Positions 45,700-48,694 of a stretch of 48,694 nucleotides of DNA are shown one piece after another. Below the pieces are notes generated by a model. The model did no database searches, was not told where the DNA came from, and saw nothing but the letters and a program-made list of their open reading frames with translations. This DNA is from a virus. The position numbers were made by a program, and so were the translations under genes. The stretch's first letter is position 1. Each line of letters begins with the position of its first letter. The stretch covers positions 1 through 48,694 of the IMG/VR virus record IMGVR_UViG_3300000956_000006; one strand, given 5' to 3'.

Positions 45700-46040
45700 G
45701 CAACCGGCCGACCTGGAGTGCTGCTGTCCACCACCTTCACCTCGGAGGAGCTCTTCACATCCGGGCTAGGCGCGGCTCTCGCTACCTCTGGCGTAGCAAT
45801 GATGGTCTTCACCCCTGGCGTAGCCACTGCCTGGTTCACCAGGGCCTGGTCTCTTCTGGCCCACTGGCCGAAGCCCAGCGTTATCAGCGCAGAGGCGATG
45901 CCGATCACCGTCTCCATATTCGCCAGCGCACTGGCCCAGCTGGCGCCCTTAGTCATGCCGAAGAGCGTGAGCATGCCAGCGATGTACAGCAGCCCCGAAC
46001 GAATGAAGCTGCTGACTTGTACTGTGTTTGGTAGTGTCAC
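45696..46040 (-). CDS. Holin-like membrane protein
   Basis: 114 residues from a GTG at 46040 with AAAGGAG six bases upstream; this start removes an overlap with the endolysin gene. Two hydrophobic spans (about 12-30: FIRSGLLYIAGMLTLFGM, and 38-58: METVIGIASALITLGFG) separated by a short loop (TKGASWASALAN), then a basic and disordered C-terminus with AVATPGVKTIIATPEVA. Two-span organisation beside an endolysin suggests a class II holin that times release. Confidence 0.7.
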   Translation of the reverse strand: MTLPNTVQVSSFIRSGLLYIAGMLTLFGMTKGASWASALANMETVIGIASALITLGFGQWARRDQALVNQAVATPGVKTIIATPEVARAAPSPDVKSSSEVKVVDSSTPGRPVA

Positions 46041-46053
46041 GAGGGACTCCTTT

Positions 46054-46587
46054 CTAAAGATTGGCAGCTTGGAAATGCATAGCATCTCCGGTTTTCCATC
46101 GGCCTCCCCAGGTCCAGCCTTGGGCCCGGAAAATCCCGACAGCCTTCTGCGGCATCATGCCCTTCTTCTCATCGTAGGGCCTGCCGTAGAAATTGATCAG
46201 ATGGGAGAGGTCGATCGCTGCACCCCAGGAGTGGATGCTGAGAGAGCGGCCGCTCCGCATGAGGCGAAACACCCAGGTCCCGCCGCAGATGTCCAGCTCG
46301 AACTCCTGGATCTCATCCACGGTAAAGGCTTCCTTGATCCCCTGCAGGCAAAGGTGCAAGCTTTCCGCGCATTTCTTATGAACAGTCAGGGCCTGCCACT
46401 TCGTGGCCCTGGGCACCATGACCTTCTTTCCATCCCGAAGAATCTCCTTCGGGTAGTAGAGCTGATACGGTGGCACCAGCTTCACCAGGTTCTCCTTCAC
46501 CCACTTCGGGTCTGGCTGGCCGTTCCGATCAGCATCCGGGTTCCCGTAGAAGGAATTCATTCGCGCTTGCTTAGGCCAAGTAGGCAT
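46054..46587 (-). CDS. Endolysin, M15-type peptidoglycan peptidase
   Basis: 177 residues from the ATG at 46587 (GGAG six bases upstream). Zinc motif SIHSWGAAIDLS with His119 and Asp126, and GDAMHFQ with His171: the S-x-H-x-x-G-x-A-x-D ... H-x-H-type set of the M15 D-Ala-D-Ala/L-Ala-D-Glu peptidases. A catalytic acidic residue should be near GDAMH. There is no signal peptide or SAR segment, so it needs the holin encoded next. It cuts peptide cross-links of the cell wall. Confidence 0.85.
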   Translation of the reverse strand: MPTWPKQARMNSFYGNPDADRNGQPDPKWVKENLVKLVPPYQLYYPKEILRDGKKVMVPRATKWQALTVHKKCAESLHLCLQGIKEAFTVDEIQEFELDICGGTWVFRLMRSGRSLSIHSWGAAIDLSHLINFYGRPYDEKKGMMPQKAVGIFRAQGWTWGGRWKTGDAMHFQAANL

Positions 46588-46588
46588 C

Positions 46589-46831
46589 TTATTCTCCCAC
46601 TGTCCGGGTTGTTTGCCCGGCATCTGATCCGGGTGAGTTTACGTGCTTCTCCCTCTCGGCATCACCCCCAGCCGAGAAGGAGGATTTCTTCACCGCTTCC
46701 AGCAGCTCGGTCATTCTGCTGTTGGTGAGATGATGGACCTCCTTGATTTTTCTGCCATTCCATAAGGTAGCCAACACAGCCATGAAGGCTACCGAAACGT
46801 TAGCCAAAACCAAGGCTTCTGTGGTAGTCAT
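46589..46831 (-). CDS. Small one-span membrane protein (lysis region)
   Basis: 80 residues, GAGG five bases before the ATG, just after the ejection gene stop. N-terminal span (ALVLANVSVAFMAVLATLW, about 6-24), then basic helix (NGRKIKEVHHLTNSRMTELLEAVKK), then a disordered tail. The V-H-H-L-T-N-S-R-M-T-E-L pattern is common in uncharacterised phage proteins next to endolysins. Could be an accessory holin or antiholin. Confidence 0.65.
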   Translation of the reverse strand: MTTTEALVLANVSVAFMAVLATLWNGRKIKEVHHLTNSRMTELLEAVKKSSFSAGGDAEREKHVNSPGSDAGQTTRTVGE

Positions 46832-46833
46832 GA

Positions 46834-48694
46834 TTACCTCGCTAGGACGGAGGCGAATTGCGCCACGTCTGCCGGACGATAGCCTCGCTCCCCAGCTACC
46901 TGCCGTTCTTTAGTCTGGCGGTTCATGCCGCTCCGAATGACGCTGGAGACATCCACTCCCCAGACCGTAGCCTGGCGCATGATGGCAGAGAACTGCTCTG
47001 CATTCCCCTTGGCTTGGGCATCCGCCCAGGCATCTCCCAGCTTCGCCACTTGCGCCTTCATCTTCTCCTTCTTGGAGTAGAGCTCCTGGCTCACAGCCAT
47101 CTCTTTATCCAGCTGGGCCGGGTTGAAGCCAAAGGCGAAGAGCATCTGATAGGCAGCAGGAATATCCTTGGAGAGGGGATACCCGGTGGAAAGGCTCTTC
47201 ACCTCCCCGCCGCCGATCGGCATGGTCTGGAACAAGCGGTAGATCGTGGTAGGTGCCAGGGCCCTAGCCAACAGGTCCCTCACATCCCGGTCCCGGCCTG
47301 GGTGCTCGCCCGTCGCCTGCCAGTGATCCATCGCTGCGCCTACCGCCTTCCCCATGTACTTCATCCGGTCCCAGGCCACCACGTTGAAGAGAGTAGAAGC
47401 ATCTCTGACTGGGTTAGCCACCGGCGAGTTGACCTGGGAGTACAAGCTCACTCCGGTAATCGCCGCTGGCAGTCCCATCATGAAGCCATCCGCCACACTT
47501 CCCGCTCCCATCGGGGCCTGCCCATACCAGTCGTAGGCATTCTGCATCAGCCCTTTCTGGTTCCACATCTTGCTCATTCCATCGGCTGCCCAATATAATG
47601 GAGTGGCCGATATGCCTCCCAGGGCAAATGTCCCCGTGGTCTGCCAGAGCAGCGGCGCCCAGTTATTCCGAGTAAAGCCCTCGGCGGTATATTCTCCCAT
47701 CTGCGCGATGAAATGGAACATCCAATTCTTGAAGAGCCCCATGGCACTCCCTGCAGGGGTAGTGAACATTCGAGGCTTATCAGCAGCGGAATACAGGTAC
47801 ATGGTGTTTTCAGTAAACTGTTTAGCAAAGCTGTAAATCTGATCTTCATCGAGCGGTTTTCCTGCCTTGGTGAGGAAATCCCTGGCGGTGATAAAGCCAG
47901 TGGTGAATGCATGGGAGCGAGAGAGGCGCTCGCTCTGCGCAGGGAGGAACTCGCTCAGTGCTCGCAGCCAACCAACGAAGCCCTCCCCGGAGCTCAGGGC
48001 CTTCCTCATATCGCTTAACTTAACCGCACTTGCTCCAATATAATCCTCCACAATTCTCGGATCAACCACTCTCTCTCTAGCCGCCCGATTGTAGGCTGCA
48101 GTTAACTGCGGGGAGGGGCTCCACATCTCTTTGAAACTGTGCCCCATCATCTTGACCGGGTCTAGCACTCCCATCCCACCGACCGGGCCCCTGCTGCCAC
48201 CAGCAGCGAAATATGAATATCTCCCAGCAAGACGTTCCGGAGCGGCTGTCAAAACATATGCTGCTTCTGGCAACACAGTCTGGATAAACTGCAGAGCATT
48301 CACCACAGGGTATGCCAGCTTTAGCGATCCGAGTTGCAAATTGAACAAGGCAGTATTCGTCGCCTGAACAATCTTCGTGGCAGAGTTGTTTCCTAGCATC
48401 GGGGCTAAGAGCTGATCCGCCATCTGGTTCTGGGTTCTGCCCCATGTGGTCTGGACTCCAGCATAGTCGTTCAATCGAGCGGTTACTTGCCGGTAGACGG
48501 CGGTGTCCTCCCTAGCCAAAGAAGAAAGCTGCACCATCATCATATCATCTACCGACATGTTAGCCTGGTACTTCATCCTCCCCCGGAGACCATTCTCATA
48601 CGCTTCCAGGAAGGCATCCCTGGTGAAGCCTTCCCCATCCCACTTGAACCCTCTTACCCCCTGGCGTTCCAGCAGGAAGCTCGGGTTCACCACC
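46834..48694 (-). CDS. Large ejection/internal virion protein, C-terminal part (continues from 1)
   Basis: C-terminal about 600 residues of the 1286-residue protein that begins at 2050; the frame enters across the join. The last 50 bases of the window repeat bases 1-50. Notable stretches: SLKLAYPVVNALQFIQTVLPEAAYV, FAKQFTENTMYLYSAADKPRMF then GLFKNWMFHFIAQMGEY (a pattern frequent in podovirus ejection proteins), WAADGMSKMWNQKG and GLPAAITGVSLYSQVNSPV. Several hydrophobic glycine/aromatic helices could insert in a membrane. Taken with the N-terminal part this is the largest protein of the genome. Confidence 0.85.
   Translation of the reverse strand, partial: VVNPSFLLERQGVRGFKWDGEGFTRDAFLEAYENGLRGRMKYQANMSVDDMMMVQLSSLAREDTAVYRQVTARLNDYAGVQTTWGRTQNQMADQLLAPMLGNNSATKIVQATNTALFNLQLGSLKLAYPVVNALQFIQTVLPEAAYVLTAAPERLAGRYSYFAAGGSRGPVGGMGVLDPVKMMGHSFKEMWSPSPQLTAAYNRAARERVVDPRIVEDYIGASAVKLSDMRKALSSGEGFVGWLRALSEFLPAQSERLSRSHAFTTGFITARDFLTKAGKPLDEDQIYSFAKQFTENTMYLYSAADKPRMFTTPAGSAMGLFKNWMFHFIAQMGEYTAEGFTRNNWAPLLWQTTGTFALGGISATPLYWAADGMSKMWNQKGLMQNAYDWYGQAPMGAGSVADGFMMGLPAAITGVSLYSQVNSPVANPVRDASTLFNVVAWDRMKYMGKAVGAAMDHWQATGEHPGRDRDVRDLLARALAPTTIYRLFQTMPIGGGEVKSLSTGYPLSKDIPAAYQMLFAFGFNPAQLDKEMAVSQELYSKKEKMKAQVAKLGDAWADAQAKGNAEQFSAIMRQATVWGVDVSSVIRSGMNRQTKERQVAGERGYRPADVAQFASVLAR
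48645..48694. repeat. Terminal direct repeat, right copy
   Basis: Identical to bases 1-50 and best read as the closing overlap of a circular assembly. Genes should be counted once across this join. Confidence 0.9.

Noticed and set aside
45655-46728. 357-residue plus-strand open frame
   Set aside because: Antisense to the endolysin and holin genes, which have clear motifs and start sites.
1-48694. Lysogeny module
   Set aside because: No integrase, excisionase, CI-like repressor or partition operon is seen; the ParB-like domain is part of a methyltransferase fusion, and no ParA is present.

Overview
The window is one complete bacteriophage genome. The first 50 bases are repeated as the last 50 (1-50 = 48645-48694), and one long leftward reading frame runs through that join without a stop. 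The molecule is therefore circular or circularly assembled, with 48,644 unique bases. I infer a tailed phage with a short (podovirus-type) tail, because I see a portal, a large terminase, an SU10/HK97-like capsid protein, a T7-like set of internal/ejection proteins including a virion transglycosylase, and no tape measure, tail tube or sheath. The M15 endolysin, a holin-like protein and a spanin-like lipoprotein point to a Gram-negative host. I cannot name the host. No integrase, repressor, RNA polymerase, tRNA or CRISPR array is visible, so a lytic life using host RNA polymerase is the simplest reading.

The layout is two opposed transcription arms that diverge from a regulatory gap (23646-24196). 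Leftward (minus strand), from 23.6 kb down to 1 and on through the join to 44.8 kb, lie the virion and lysis genes: a disordered protein, a small structural protein, a probable small terminase, a PD-(D/E)XK nuclease, a beta-helix tailspike, small proteins, an ADP-ribosyltransferase-like protein, large terminase, portal, scaffold, major capsid, tail adaptor, fibres and hub, internal virion proteins, a 1286-residue ejection protein, then a membrane protein, endolysin, holin and spanin-type genes.

Rightward (plus strand) lie the early and replication genes. 24.2-27.4 kb holds small orphan genes separated by perfect hairpins. 27.4-29.5 kb is a dense run of overlapping small genes ending in a HIRAN-domain protein, followed by an SF1 helicase at 29.6-31.2 kb. 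31.2-36.8 kb holds small coiled-coil, membrane, MazG-like, ribbon-helix-helix and zinc-knuckle proteins plus a RecB/Cas4-like nuclease. 36.7-44.9 kb is the replication core: a Sak4-like ATPase, a putative single-strand-binding protein, a ParB-methyltransferase fusion, a dNMP kinase, a uracil-DNA glycosylase fused to part of a proofreading exonuclease, a separately encoded family A polymerase carrying the missing exonuclease motif, and a DUF3987-like ATPase. The two arms collide tail to tail at 44.82-44.90 kb with an 83-base overlap.

The most unusual things I see are these. (1) The DNA polymerase proofreading domain is split between motifs ExoII and ExoIII, with two unrelated genes in the gap. 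(2) Several unrelated early proteins end in the same short tail (L-x-x-D-L-G-L), and one ends like an SSB tip. (3) A MazG-like gene is bracketed by 29-bp direct repeats that encode this tail. (4) A 37-bp palindromic element occurs in opposite orientations at two regulatory sites (24.0 and 33.35 kb). (5) The leftmost early genes repeat a hairpin plus AGGAGACTGTGATG leader design.
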